DNA from: Nageia nagi | Lineage: Eukaryota; Pinophyta | DNA length: 64,000 bases | Reading direction: 5' to 3' | NCBI GenBank assembly: GCA_050084985.1 | Contig: JBITNC010000001.1 | Span: 92,504,001-92,568,000 of the forward strand | In this document: positions 48,537 to 61,854 of the stretch, piece by piece | Numbering within the stretch: position 1 is the first letter of the stretch | How the letters are laid out: every line of letters begins with the position of its first letter | Translations under genes and position numbers: made by a program | Notes under the pieces: generated by a model | The model's input: only the letters and a program-made list of their open reading frames with translations | Told to the model about the DNA's origin: nothing | The model's database searches: none

Positions 48537-49081
48537 TATTGCTAATATAATTTCCCAAAGGTGCTAAATAATGATAGCAAATAAATACCAACCCTAGATT
48601 TTTTATATGAAATACAAAACTAATGCACAAACATCCTATATGATAAGATAGCAATGCCTATATGATTATGATGAGATGATGATTAAGATAGCAACCATAA
48701 TTTATATTGATCTAATTGCTTATTTTTCAATTTGGCTATTATCTTGATTAGTGATAGTTGATTTTATGGTAATTGACCTCTTGATTAGTTTTCCTAAGGC
48801 TTTTAGGGAAAAATCTTGGCTCAAGTGTGATTAAAAATGCAAGGTTAATTGACCAATGTTATGTAACTAAATGGATTCAATATTAAATCCTTCATAATAT
48901 ATGATAAAGCACTCCCACCAAAGGATAAAAATTTTACTAATACAAGTAAAAAATAAACAAGATAAGTAGTCATAGGATGCAAACAACAAATAAGTCATAG
49001 TCTAAGGTATGAAAAAAGAGGGATACAAGCTTGGGTGGATATCGCTCCAAGATCCTATCATGTACAAATACATGTTTACAT
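48537..49081 (-). other. Leader between primer site and gag
   Basis: About 550 bases without a readable frame, in the position of the 5' leader of the gag element to the left. Confidence 0.35.
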
Positions 49082-49093
49082 GCTCTGATCCTA
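49082..49093 (-). promoter_or_regulatory. Candidate primer binding site
   Basis: TAGGATCAGAGC on the minus strand matches 10 of 12 bases of the tRNA-Met site TGGTATCAGAGC and lies two bases from a possible LTR edge (TGGTATACTAC on the plus strand at 49096). Confidence 0.5.
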
Positions 49094-49095
49094 AG

Positions 49096-49951
49096 TGGTA
49101 TACTACATATCAATTAGCAGTACCAATTGATGGTTTGATCAAATGGTCGATCAAATGATCATAGCAATACCCAAAGAAGTTTAGAAAGAAGTATAAAATG
49201 TTAAAAATGAGATATATGATTATTGTAAACCTCAAATTGTGTAACATATGAATATACATAATAAATAAATTTATCTATAATAAGAAGAAATGAAAATGAT
49301 ATGCTATATTATACTATAATAAATATACATGAAACACATGAACCTGATATAAAGTGTATGTGCAATCCTCAAAGGTAAATGATGATGAATTTTTGGAGGA
49401 TTGAGATTAGATTTTTGGTGAGTTAATGGTGGATCTTAGTGTGCATGAGTCAATTACTCAACCATTAAAATATGGATCCCTCAATCTAGAATACACATTC
49501 TACAATTGACATAGGATAAGCACACCATTGACTGAATGGAATACATCAAATTATGATGTGCACCAAAGATAAAAATTCCAAAGCTCAAAGTATAACAAAT
49601 TTTCATGATAGGTGGCATTCAAAGACACCATTACAGTCAACAACCACCTATCAAAGTTCTTATCATATCAAAGCGTTCTGATGTATGGAGATCAACCTAT
49701 TCCACTCACTTATATAGTTTGTAAAGATGTAGAAAGAAGTGAAGGTTGACATCTAGAAATAATATAAACTTTGTTATATTCAAGATATTTTAAAATATAA
49801 ACCATGATAAATGATATATCATTTAATATAACACATGGCATTACATTGTAATATCAAATATATCTTGACATATGTAATATCGCATTAATTCATATAAGAA
49901 GTATAAATATGATTTATTAAATAAATAATAAATCATTTTTAGGCATCTACA
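49096..49951 (-). repeat. LTR of a minus-strand Ty3/Gypsy-type element
   Basis: In its own orientation it starts TGTAGATGCC at 49951 and ends GTATACCA at 49096, 856 bp. A TATA-like ctatataag lies about 235 bp in (near 49711-49718). The start and the purine tract before it match the LTR at 713. As there, a purine tract lies on one side and a primer site plus gag on the other. Confidence 0.5.
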
Positions 49952-49965
49952 TTTTCCCCTATTTG
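49952..49965 (-). promoter_or_regulatory. Candidate polypurine tract
   Basis: Minus strand ccaaataggggaaaa directly before TGTAGATGCC; counterpart of 700-712. Confidence 0.45.
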
Positions 49966-51908
49966 GATATGAACTAAAAAGCATTGAAATTGTATAATCC
50001 AAAGAATTTTAGAGAAGAGAAAAAAAAAATTAATATTAAAGTGGACTTCCCTTTTTTTATCAATATATTGAGTATGATATGTTATATTACCATTTTGGTC
50101 TTGCATTTCCCCTTGCTCATGGTAATTTGGGTAATCAAGCCAAATATTGTAGTCCTTGTATGAGAAGAGCATCTCTATGTAAATCCTACTCTCCCAAACA
50201 ATATATTTTTAATAACAAACTAACATAATACCTACATAAATTATATCCCATTAAAGAATAATTAATTAAAAGAGTAAGGATGAAATAAATATGATATTTA
50301 TTCTATCATTATGTTCGATACAACTCATAGTTCTATTTAACCAAGACATATAGACTATTGTGATTGCAACTCATAGTCTATGAAGAGAAAGCTGATGAAG
50401 TACTTTTTAATACCTCAATCTTGGAATAACCATTATTATCAAGATTATGAGAACCTTTTTAATGACTCAATCTTGGAATAACCTATAATTGATAAGATAT
50501 TTTACTCATGGAGTAATTATAGCCTTGAAAATATTTGTTAGCATAATATTGAATAATATCATTTGATTTCCATAAAAACACTAAATATTCAAATATTTAT
50601 TGGCCTTACATATCAACATTTCATGTTTAATCACTCTAAATTATTTGTTTTTGTTAATTTTCTAAGCAAGCCTACATCATTGATAGCACGAATTTCATAA
50701 AATTTGACGATAATATCTTTTACAAATTTGTTCATCCTTTTCTTTGCAATGCATATTTGTGAAATAATGGTATTTTCAAAAATATATTCAAGGATTTTGT
50801 AACATACCCCATTTACATTGAATTTATAATAAGACCACACCATTAGCAATGTAGAAATAGTTATATCAGAACTATGAACTTCAATGATATTCAATTAAAA
50901 ATTATAAATATCATTTTATCACATGAAATCATGGAATAAAACTTTCATATTACATAATATTGAACATGTTCATAATAAAGTTGACCAATTTGGATCCGAT
51001 ATGTATTTTATCCTATTTATGACCACATGATGATGATGACAATGAATTTGATCCATTAAGATTATGACAATAGATCTCATATGTGAAGGCACCCATAATT
51101 TTACCTTTTGCACATCATTGACTTTGTGATATTAGTAGGATCTCATAAATTGAAAAATAGTGCACTCAATTGGCAAGATATTTAACCTTTTGAAAATATG
51201 CATAAATTCAAAAAACCAAAATTTGATATTTTAATTTAATAAACCCAAATTTTATGAATTAAAATCTCTATATATCCATCAAGAATTATTCAAGTTATGC
51301 ATCTATTTAGGTCTAACAAAATCAAAATTGAAATATAGCATTTGAATCATTTTTTTAATTTTGCAAAATCCACATCATGAATGGTGTCTGTTTAACATTG
51401 ATAAATAATAAAAATGAAACATAATAAATTCAATAATTAAGGACTAAAATTAACATTCAATCCTAATATTTATACCATTTTTTAGTAGTATGCAACATAT
51501 TGTACCTTAATTTTACTTATAGCACATTTTTGATGATGTGAATATAGTGGAATTATTCTTTGGAAAAGAGACATGTTGCAATTAAAATATTTCTATGCAT
51601 TTTTCACATGCAACCTATCATTCTACAAGTATAAGGTGTAATATTAAAAAGGGAAGATGACTATCTTGGGTTTAGTACCAAAATTAAATAAAAAGTGGGT
51701 TTTTAACATTGACCTATATCATTTTTTCCTATTGCTATCTTGTGCTTAGTGCTATATGCATCCCTTGTCTCTATTGACTTCCCTATCATGGATTATCTCT
51801 AAATCCATTGCTCCCTAGGTATTCATCATGATATTATTACCATGGTCATTTTTTATTGATCTTTTCTCACTCCCTTACCTCTGTATGCATGTGATTTTCT
51901 TTGTTGAG
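49966..51908. other. Anonymous AT-rich sequence
   Basis: The first ~60 bases read as the 3' internal end of a minus-strand element (similar to about 648-712). The rest has no recognised domain; minus-strand open frames at 49939-50172 and 50631-50894 match nothing I know. Confidence 0.3.
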
Positions 51909-53994
51909 ATGGTAGATCATGTTTGGCATAGTATTGAGAGACCATTGACTAGGTGAAAGGTGCACATTGTTGAGTATATCTGCAATCTACCATTTGAGCA
52001 TATAATAAGTGTCTCTCATTTTTAAATTTCTTTTGATTATTTAACCTATTTTGAAAAGTGAAAGGGCTTCTTTATTTCCTTATTTGGTTCTTGGCTTGCC
52101 CCTAGCAAGGTTGATCTATTGTAGTTATTTTTGCTAGTTCTCTTTGAGTGTGAAGTTAGCAAGCCATATTCTTATGAATTTGGTTTATTATTTTACAAGA
52201 TTGAAAAACCCTCATTAGGGGTGGACCCATGTTGATAACAACATTGGAGAAGGCTATAAGGTGGCTTAGGAAAAAACCATGAGGATGATATCCTCATGAT
52301 ATCTTGGTTGAATGATTTAGTAGTGGTTGGGCACATTCAACATGACCTATCCCTATTAATAGCATTAGCAAAGAGGTGGGATCTTGATGCTAATACATTT
52401 CACCTACCCTCAAATGAAATTATAATCACTCTTCTATATGTGTAGAGGATATGGGGGATCCCATTTGAGGGTGGTTGGTTCACCATGTGAAGGTTGGGAA
52501 TAATGAGGATCATCAACCTTGGTAGAATGGATGATAAGGGAGGGAGACCATGACTAGGAGTATAGGTATATACATATAATAGAGGCATGAAAGTTTACCT
52601 CTCCTTCTAGGAACTTGAGGCTCTCTATTCCTCTATCATATGCACCTACCTATACCCAAATAAGAGAAGCTCAATTTTTTTGCCAAGTATGGCTTAAATA
52701 GTTTAGGAAATATGTATTAGGGGAACTAGATATACATGGGTTCCTATTGTGTTAGCACAACTAGATAGGGATCTATATAATTTTATTTTTGTAGATAATT
52801 TTACCATCACCATTGCTCACTTTGACCTACTGCAAGTGTGGGTGTATGATAAGATATTCATGATATGATCCATCAGGCTATAGAGAGCAAGGGAGGACCC
52901 CTCAAACATGTCATTGACATGTTGGGTATTGAGGCTACATGGGTATATATACCCATATACCCTAAAGGCTAGGATATAAAACATAGATAAGCTACTCCTT
53001 AAGGACTTAGTGTGGGTGTCATACACATACTATTTATGTAAGAAGAATACACATCAACTTGCATGGGTATAATAACCATGCTTTCTCTAGACCAGGAAGA
53101 AGCTTATGGAACCCTATCTACCTCAATGAGTTTTGAGATAGTTTGGGATACAATAGGATATTCCACCTACTCCTATTTACTACATTAGGTAGATGATCAA
53201 GATGTGTTTCCCCTAAGTGGAAGAGATCATACCATCATAAAGGATTACATGGTAGGAGCCACATCCTTTGGATGCCATAGAGCACATTTTTATGACCCTA
53301 GGTGTTGCTCCTAGGTATACAACATGGTGGGTTTCATTCCAGCCAACCCCATTAGGCATGGAGGAGGAGGATGAGGCATATTAGGATATAGTGGTAGCAT
53401 AATATGGGTCTTTTGATGAAGATCCACAAAATATAGACAACCCCATACATGACATCCCAATACAAGAGCATCCTTCTATACATGTACTAGGTTGAGACAC
53501 ATTAGTGGAGGAAATACCACTTGTGGAAATAGGTAACACCTTAAAAACACACTTAAGAATTTATGACTTGTTTTAATTAAATTTTTTTATATGAACACAC
53601 TATTGGAAACCAACTAACTAATGATACCTATGCAATTGTAGGAGAGAACTCTACTTAGGTTACTACTCTAGAGGTAGAGATTGAGAGGTTAAAACCTTTC
53701 AAGATCATGGTTTTGGGATTGTAAGCATAGCTTTCCATCTTACAATTCACACTTTCCATGAGAGACTTCCAAATAGCCTCCATGGATCAATACATGAAGA
53801 GGTTATAGGAGAGGGTAGATATGCCTCCATAAAGTGAGCAATGGGCATTGATTTAAAGTTTGATGGATAAACTAGAGAAGATGGAAAATGGTATGATTGT
53901 ACTTATGAGAAAATATGAAAGGGTTAAGGCCCTAATGGCCTCCAATGGGATTAGTGGTAGTGATATATTGGGTAGTATACCCTTTTTAGGATAA
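51909..53994 (+). pseudogene. Plant mobile domain (PMD) gene relic with one intron
   Basis: One frame runs from ATG 51909 through exon 1 (to 53532) and, across a phase-1 intron, through exon 2 (53642-53994, ending TAA): 658 codons, about 36 in-frame stops, no frameshift. PMD hallmarks: LAKRWDLDANTFHLPSNEII with ITLLYV next (52365-52440), then GIPFEGGW; YDKIFMI near 52845; KLMEPYLPQ followed by VLR and FGI near 53100-53145, and DIPPTP; acidic tail EEEDEAY near 53360. Exon 2 reads TLEVEIERLKPFKIMVLGL, MRDFQIASMDQYMKRL and LMDKLEKMENGMIVLMRKYE, a probable coiled coil. PMD proteins (MAIN/MAIL type) act in nuclear silencing and are also carried by transposons. Stops mostly fit former Gln, Arg or Trp codons. 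Not functional as read. Confidence 0.72.
53533..53641 (+). other. Predicted GT-AG intron of the PMD relic
   Basis: 109 bp, starting gtaacacc after ...gaaatag and ending ttgtag before gagagaac. A branch-point-like ctaactaat lies about 25-30 bases before the AG. It contains in-frame stops and AT-rich sequence. Joining the exons in phase 1 keeps one frame and leads into coiled-coil-like sequence on the far side. Confidence 0.65.
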
Positions 53995-54011
53995 AGTAGC
54001 TTGCAGTTAAG

Positions 54012-56740
54012 TGTAAATACCCTAAAATCATATTTTATTCCTTTGATGATGTTTTGCTACATTTATGATATTTATATTATCATGTACTATCATATTGATC
54101 TAACATGTTATGCAAAATTTTGACAGATTTGATTGATATCATTTTAGGAATTTATTCATTTCTAACACCTTGGTTCCCATCATTTGTATGATTGGCTAAT
54201 CATATAGATGATCATGTAGGTTCTTAATCATCTAAATGATCATGTATGATGTTTATAAATAGGTGATTGGGACTCACTTTTCAAGGTTAAAACACTTTTA
54301 TTTTCATGAGCTCTGCAAATTTTGTACTATCTATAAAAAATTAAATTTGTGACATCACTTTGAAGGGTTTACTTCAAGTCTTGATCCTACACCTTTCAGC
54401 CTTGGGATTGCTTCTCCATTCTTCATGGATTGAGGTATCTTTTATTGCTTAAATATCTTAAGATATTGATGTTTAATTTCATGATTTTTGCAAGTTTAGA
54501 TCTTAATTAAATCTATATTTAAAGACTTTATACTCCATTAATATTGTGTATTTACCATTTGTTTGACATATAGGCATAATTATGGTAATTTCACACATAA
54601 GGTTTCAACCTAGGGTTTGATATTTAAGGTCTAAACCTTAGAGTTTGAATATTTGTTATTTATTAATATTTTCTTACCTTATATCCACCATTTTTAGTCT
54701 TGTAATTCTTTTCATTTACATCATTTTATTATTTTAGTCAAATTTTAAATATCTTTAGATATTGAACATTCATTTTCATATTTTTTCATTATTTTCATAT
54801 ATCATTATCAACTTTTCTCACCTAGGCTTGTTTATAGTCCATTCTTAAGAATCACACTTTCAAAATAGGCATATCATTGATTTTATCATCTTTTTTATTG
54901 ATGACTAAGGGGGATTACAATCTCTAAAGTTGGAGTTTCACCTCACTTGAATGATCACAAGGTCCCAAGGACTTTATGATTTTAAGCTTCCTATAACATT
55001 TGTCTTCATATTTAGGTCTAGATATATTCTTAGATATTGAACATCAAATAAAATATTCTCAACCCTCTCATTGTTAATTTATCATAACACATAAAGGAAA
55101 ATTAGATGCAAATGTAGCATTATCCTTGAATCATTCATAGGTGTTTTAAGTGGTTAAGTTGTAAGTATTTTGAAGCATTTACAAATGAAATCATAGTGGG
55201 ACCCTATCGATCCTATATTTACAAGAAAATGAGGATTTTCTAAGCCTTTATACCTTATTTTTGTGAACTTTAAATTGTCAATGTTTCCCTCATTTCAGAG
55301 AGTTCCCAAGATTAATTCTTGCTAAAATTTACAAGATAACCTACTAGGCTTAGATAGAACCTAATCTAAAAAATATCAAAGGTGCATTTTAAGTATAGAG
55401 AAAATTATCCATTTGTAGGCTGACCTTTACTACCAATCATTCTCTTATAGGGTGACTCTATAGGTCATCTAGGTGACCCTATAGTCATTCCTATTCTAGA
55501 TTACTCTATTTGCAATAATTTTTTAAGGTATTTTTTGTTGTTATTTTCACTTAGCTTCAAAATTATATTAGTGATAGTAGTCCTCTATCTATTTTCATCT
55601 ATAAAAATTGGGTATCCTCATCACATGACTCATCTTATCCTTATCATAGGATTTTCAATTTTTACATTTTTTTTTTAAACTTCTTTGAGTGCATTCTAGT
55701 CATCCTAACAACTATTGATCATTTGGATGACTTGCATTGATATCACAATCATCCATGTAGTGGAATATCTTGTTATAGAGAGTTCTAACCTACCTTGAAT
55801 TCATCTATTTTGGAGAAAGAAGGAACATTTTTGCATTAATAAGTCATTTACTTTCTTCCAACACCTAGTACATATTATTTTCTTCTTCTCTTCATCCTAA
55901 GATTGCCATTATTCTAATGAACTTGCATTTTATTTTTGGGTGAATTATTATACATAATTAAAACTACTTTGGATTTTACATTACAAATATTACAAAAGGA
56001 TTTCCTTCTTATCAAGAGCTCTTTTCTCATTGTTGTGTGCATACAAAAGCTTTTTATCTTTGTATTATTTTCCATTTGAAAAGGTAATAAAAATATTTTT
56101 TGTTTTATCATATTTGGGTGGGAGTGCTTGCTTTCATTTTAAAAAGAAAAATACTTAGGATTTATGTGCATTACATATCATCATAAAGCTACACTTCATA
56201 TTTTCTTACTTGCATTAAAGTCCTTCACACACCTAGGTACTATCTAGGGCACTTGACTTCATTGCCATGGCCTAACCCATACTCAAAGTTGAAAACTAAA
56301 GTGGGAGCTGCCCTCTATTTGGGAAATCTTCTTATATAGGGTACCATAGAACCCTTGCATAATGTTCTACACTTATAGAGATTGATCCTTTACCTTGCTA
56401 AACACTTGACTAGTATCATTCATGTAGGGAAACATAAAAAAGGTTATGTTAGAAAGAATAATTGCGTTTTAAAAGAAGCCATAAATAAAAATATTAAGTA
56501 TCAAATTGAATAAGAAGCAATTAGAAACATAAACAAAAGTATTTATCTATCACCATTTCTTTCTTATCATTTAGATTTATCTTTTGAAGTGGGTGTTATC
56601 ATTTAAACTTTTTGAGATTACATGCATACATGTTAAATAAAATCTCTTTTAACAAAACTTTAGGCTTATTATTAGGTGATTTATTAATTTTGCACTATTT
56701 CATTACTCTTATCTTGGTTACATACAAACATGTACCATAG
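54012..56740 (+). repeat. LTR-like region before the plus-strand Ty3/Gypsy element
   Basis: Starts TGTAAATACCCTAAAATCAT, similar to TGTAGACACCTAAAAATGA at 713. A TATA-like tataaata lies at 54254-54261. The 3' end is unclear: I found no convincing primer site before the gag region. No coding domain is visible; minus-strand frame 55914-56111 is unsupported. The stop codon of the PMD relic lies 18 bp upstream. Confidence 0.4.
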
Positions 56741-59600
56741 ATGAAAATCCTTAGCCCATCCATATGGTTGAAACTAGAGGTCATATTATATCTAGAGCAT
56801 GTGAAGAAGAGAAATACAACAATAAGATTAATCAACCAATTCTTCTTTCTCATTTGCATGTGTCTCATACTAATTCACATATGCCTCACCATTCACCTTA
56901 GCATGAGTCTATCCATTCATCATCTTGTATATCTATTGGTTAAACATTAAATATTTCCTTTATTCTTGAATCCACCCCTCAACTATAGGGGAGAGATCAT
57001 GTGGCATATCATAGGGATAGTACCTCATGTGTTGAGTCATATTTTATCCCATGTCATGGCATAAATTAGTCCACATCCCATCATCATACTTATCCTTATC
57101 AATTTGATCCATAATATGTTCCATAAGATAGGTTCAAGCATCTCATACCATGTCCCTAACCTAGCTCCACTCATATTACTACTCGCACTATACAGATACC
57201 CATATCTCAAATTCTTAGTAGGAGATGTTTATGAGTGATCCCATGGTCCAAATCATATACCAATAGTTCCAAGTAGCCCATTTTGTTCCATATTATGCTC
57301 TTGATAGATTCTCTTCATCATCATAGTTGCATCCCATTATAGAGTTCACATACTCATTGATTCCTTAGTATGATAAAAAGGAGGGCTATATAGAGGATAT
57401 CTCCATATCTCTTTTCACTAGGTCTCATCATTACATCCATCCACATGATATATAGTCAATGGGGGACATGAGATAACATATCATGAGGAACCCTTGTTGT
57501 TTTTTAGGTTACCTACACATGTCAATGCATCATATGATCTACCTCTCCATGTCATAGACTATTTATGTTTAATTCATCCCATGGTCCTTTAAGACCACCT
57601 CCATGTGGTCCCCTTAGATCTCCACCTCTACCACCTCTTATCCTGATCCACATGTCTTTATTTTCTATAATTTTTTGCCACCTCTAACTAATGATTGATT
57701 TGAATATTACTATGATGATCCATATTCTATGCATCAACCCAAGATGTCACATTAGGCCATTCTTGTACATGATGCTAAGCCTTCATGTCATGATCTTCAC
57801 ATTAGGTGCATCCCACCGTACTTTGTATCCTTATATCCCATACACAGCCTAAGGGATAGCCTAGATTTCATGTAGGGCATAGGTCCTATTCATACTTGAT
57901 TGATCCATGACTATATCCATATTATTATTCTTATGTAGTGGTACCATCTTGAAAAGTACATGTGCAACATCCAGAATATCAACTTCTAATGTATACTTGT
58001 CTTAGATCCTCCATACCCCATTATGATCCTAAGTACAATGCATCATATCATTGCATTCAATCCTCTTCACTTGGAAAATATCAATTTCCATATCACCAAG
58101 AGTTAAAATATCCCATGACTAGAGGGGTTTCATTTTGAAATCCCACAAACCTTGCACCTAAGGTGATATTTGACACCTAGTAGCTTGATTAATAATATAG
58201 GTAGGATCAATATCCTTACTATAGTAATGTGTATGAGCCATATTATGATCAATCTATTAGTCAACTCCTAAAAAATATTCTATTGTTTGTATACAACCTT
58301 TAGATATCAATGATGAGATCTTAAAGAGGTTAAAGGACATGGAACTTTAGGTTACTGATCATAAGAAGCTAAGGTTTTTGTACACTTATATTTGCAATGA
58401 GCCCATAAACCTAATTATACCAACCAATATGTTCCACTAAAAATTTGAGATTCTAAAGATAGACAAGTTTAGAGGAAAGGAAGACCTAGCGAGCATCTCA
58501 GATAGTTAAACTACTCTTGCTATATTATTAGTAATGATGATGTACTTATTGTTAGGACTTTTCCTATTAGGTTTGTTAGGAAAGCATTATATTGGTATAA
58601 CAACTTCACATAGCATAACATCTATTCTTTTGAGTAGTTGGTAGATAAGTTCCTTAGCCACTTTACCATTAATGTCCATAAGAGGGTATTTATCATGGGT
58701 TTGGGAAAATTACCATAGTTTGATGATGGTTCCATGTCATATTATGTATGTATATGGAGGTTCATAGTTACATATATGTCATATACACTCCCTTAGGATG
58801 AGTTGGTCAAGTTATTTTCTAGGAGGTGTAATAAGCCTACTTCTTCTATACTTAAGATTCAACAACATTGTCCTTTTGAGGATGCTTTATCTTAGGCTAA
58901 GTTCATAGAAGAGGCTAAGGTCTAGGATGGTGAAATAAAATTGAGAAAAAAGGAGAATAATAGTCTATATTACAACTATAATGGAAATAATCTAAGTACT
59001 TTGTATAAAAAATCCCAAAGTAACCAAGTATCACATGATGTTCATTAGACACAACCAGTTATTCAATTAGTTCCACCATAGCCATCCAAGAAAATCCACC
59101 TTTACAACCATAAGCATAAGAAATACCTAGTCAAATAATGATTAGGTAATTAGTAGATAACTATAGGACTAGGAAACCTTGATACCAATGATCATTTTAA
59201 CCTTGGACTCCCTTGGCTAAACTTGTTGAGGATGTTTTGAAGAAGTTCTTAGATGCATAGTTGGTCCATCTCCCCAAAATTAAACTAGAGGATCCAAATT
59301 AAGAGAAACCAATGTGTTACAAAGATAATGAGTATTGCATTTATCATTGGTAGAAAGAACATGAGACAAACAAATGTGATCAATTGAGGAATGTTATCAG
59401 AGTTTGATAGATAATGGAAAAGTCTCTATGGGAAACCTAGTGGCACAACCTAATAGAAATTTGGCATTTTCTAAGATCCATTACCTAGGAACAATAACAA
59501 CATCAACCATATATCTTCATAGGATACATATTAGGTTATTCATGACTACAACCCATTGCAATCCAACAAGATTATGGGATTCAATGAAATAGAGTCATAT
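56741..59600 (+). pseudogene. gag of a plus-strand Ty3/Gypsy element
   Basis: 56.9-58.3 kb is rich in His, Pro, Tyr and Ser codons, typical of the low-complexity gag N-terminus (Pro-rich run near 57590-57650). At 58440 KFEILKIDKFRGKED starts a gag domain, followed by RKALYWYNNFT-like sequence near 58580, a DKFLSHFTINVHKR helix near 58650 and FIEEAKV near 58900. Near 59310-59400 a knuckle-like CYKDNEYCIYHW...HETNKC is followed by LRNVIR, LIDNGKVSMGNLVAQPNRNL and FSKIHYLG. This matches, segment by segment, the minus-strand gag at 46.4 kb. Many stops break the frame; the domains cited share one frame. Confidence 0.6.
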
Positions 59601-60083
59601 TCTCCATTTATGTTAGGCATTGATATCACCCCAGACTATGAGTTTTAGGAGTCATAGAACCACACCAACATATTAGAGAGTAGAGGTTCAAAACATCAAC
59701 ATGGTTAATGTAACAATGACAATAGGTATAGGTAATGATTGAGCACCCCCTCCCCCTCCTAGGGAGGTAAGAATTCAACAACCTTTGCCTCATACTAGAG
59801 TTCAAATTCATACATAGCCTCTGACCACTAGTGACTATTCATATGTTGTTGGATCAATAGCTTAAGAACATACAAAAAAGCTTTCCCTATGATATTTATT
59901 GCAACAATCTCTTGAACATAGAAATGCTTTTAATAATATCTTGAAGGTAATTTAGTTAGATGATAACAACCTAAATTCCTTTGTAGATTTTATCAGGGTT
60001 GTACAAAGTGCCACTAAACTAGGGATTACCTTTTATTAGGATAGATTTAGCATCCTACACTAGATAATCCTAAATATCCTACT

Positions 60084-60308
60084 TTGTACATTGTATCTTA
60101 CATGGATTCTCATACTTCAAAGAGAATGCTTCTAAACAATGGGTCAATGATCAATGTTATATCTTCAGTATCACTTAAGAGGCTTAAGTTTCCTATATGG
60201 TTTTTGAATACTTCCACTCTCATGATTAGGACCTTTAACAACATATTGAAAATAATTATAGGTATAATAATACTCATAATTAGGATTGGAGTTAGATATT
60301 GTAGCTAA
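60084..60308 (+). pseudogene. Aspartic protease remnant of the Ty3/Gypsy element
   Basis: An open frame of 74 codons contains KRMLLNNGSMINVISSVSL. This is the retropepsin active-site region with NNGS where DDGS or DNGS is usual, so the catalytic Asp is lost. It is followed by LKRLKFPIWFL and a hydrophobic ILKIIIGIIILIIRIG segment where the second half of the protease is expected. It is in a different frame from gag and RT. Confidence 0.5.
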
Positions 60309-61854
60309 TTAGGATTGGAGTTAGAGATTGCAGCTACTTATCATGTGGTTGAGGGTGAGATGCAGTACAACTTGGTTTTGGATCAACCATGAATTGAAGA
60401 CATGGACAAATTTTGTATACTTTATATAGATGCTTGAAATATATACAAAATGGAATGGTTCATTGTATAATATGCAATCTAACTTCATTTAGTCATTGCA
60501 ACTCTACTTTCCTTCCCAAGTTACCTTAGATTCCATGTGGGCATCCTTTTACAATAACTATTCTTATGAATGAATCATCTTGATATCCAACAATCATGTT
60601 TGCAAGAACCCCCATATTTGAATCTTCCTCTATTTTAATTAGCTTTTTATTCATAGTCATGTTCTTGATATCCATCTAACATGGATCCCTTTATACATCA
60701 TGATGGTAAATCTCTTGAGGACCCTATGCATGCTTCTTCCAGCCACCAAACCTCATCCATGCCCATCTATGGGAATGACTATCCATATTATCATAGAGTA
60801 CCTCCACCTAGTCATTTCCATTCCTCTTCCTCTTAGCTTGCATATAATCCACTTCAGGAAGATTATTTATCTTCCTCCTAAGTTAATCCTATTGTTTCGC
60901 CACCTTCATATATCATTAAGTATGAATGTCTTGGAAAGGGGAAATATCTTATAAATGATGTTGTTTTTAATATTCCTTATATAAGAACTTGGGAATACCA
61001 TAGTAATCCCCACTTATTCTAGGTTTTTTCATATTAAGGAGAAATTTTATGCTAAAATTGAATACTTATCATGTCTTGATCTAGTGCATAAACTCTTTGC
61101 TAAATGAAAATGACAAGGATATGGCCTAGGAAAATTCAAGAAGAAATTTTTTATGTTTTTCTTGTTCCTTTCAAATCCAATAAGATAAATATCATCTTTT
61201 GTGGACCTAAAATTAAACTTATACAAGAATAATTTGTGTATCTAACCTTATATACAAGGAGTGCAACATAATGATAAGCATAATCTTGATCTGTATTTTT
61301 GACATTTAGTCTTGATATTTTTGAGTGTTCCATCTTGAATGATTTCTTCCATGATCCTTCATGTGACTGTACCTTTGATGTTTCTATGGTTTTTCTTTAT
61401 AATTCATATCCTTTTATCCCTCTCATGGACTGCAATTCATAAAATTCTAGCAATCTTGTGTCCACATATTTCTTTTATCATTTGTTAGTTCCTTGTTTTA
61501 TCTTGAGTGATACGTCTTTTCCTTATGATTACCTTGATGAAGTTGATGCATCAATTATGTCCTCTTTCATTAATAGTATGGAAAAGGATTGATTATGTGT
61601 ACCTCATCATCTTCAAATATTTAGAGGAGATATATCACATGCATTTAGGAAATTCAGTCAAGATTGACATAATTGAGGACCCTGCCAATCCAAAGATAGT
61701 GTATTTGGGTGATGTTTTAGATGATTTAATGAGATCCAAAGCCACATTGATAGTTAAGATATATGCCAATATATTTACATTCAGATATATGAATATGCAT
61801 GGCATGTATCCCAACATTGTATTCCATAATATTACACTCATCAGGATGTAAATC
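60309..61854 (+). other. Protease-to-RT linker region of the Ty3/Gypsy element
   Basis: Long connector typical of this group, with Pro/His/Tyr-rich short frames (60700-60954) and a 114-codon open frame (61507-61851) that encodes an acidic ...EIYHMHLGNSVKIDIIEDP segment. Only weakly readable. Confidence 0.4.

Noticed and set aside
43200-49951. A complete gag-only LTR element bounded by LTRs at 43.2-44.0 and 49.1-49.95 kb
   Set aside because: The two putative LTRs do not align beyond the first few bases, so the pair is not supported; the pieces are listed separately.
51909-53994. Stops at Gln positions could mean a variant genetic code (TAA/TAG read as Gln)
   Set aside because: TGA and TAG also sit where Arg or Trp would be expected, CAA/CAG codons are common in the open parts of Copia C, and all elements have plant-type tRNA-Met primer sites. 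Deamination of a silenced copy explains the pattern.
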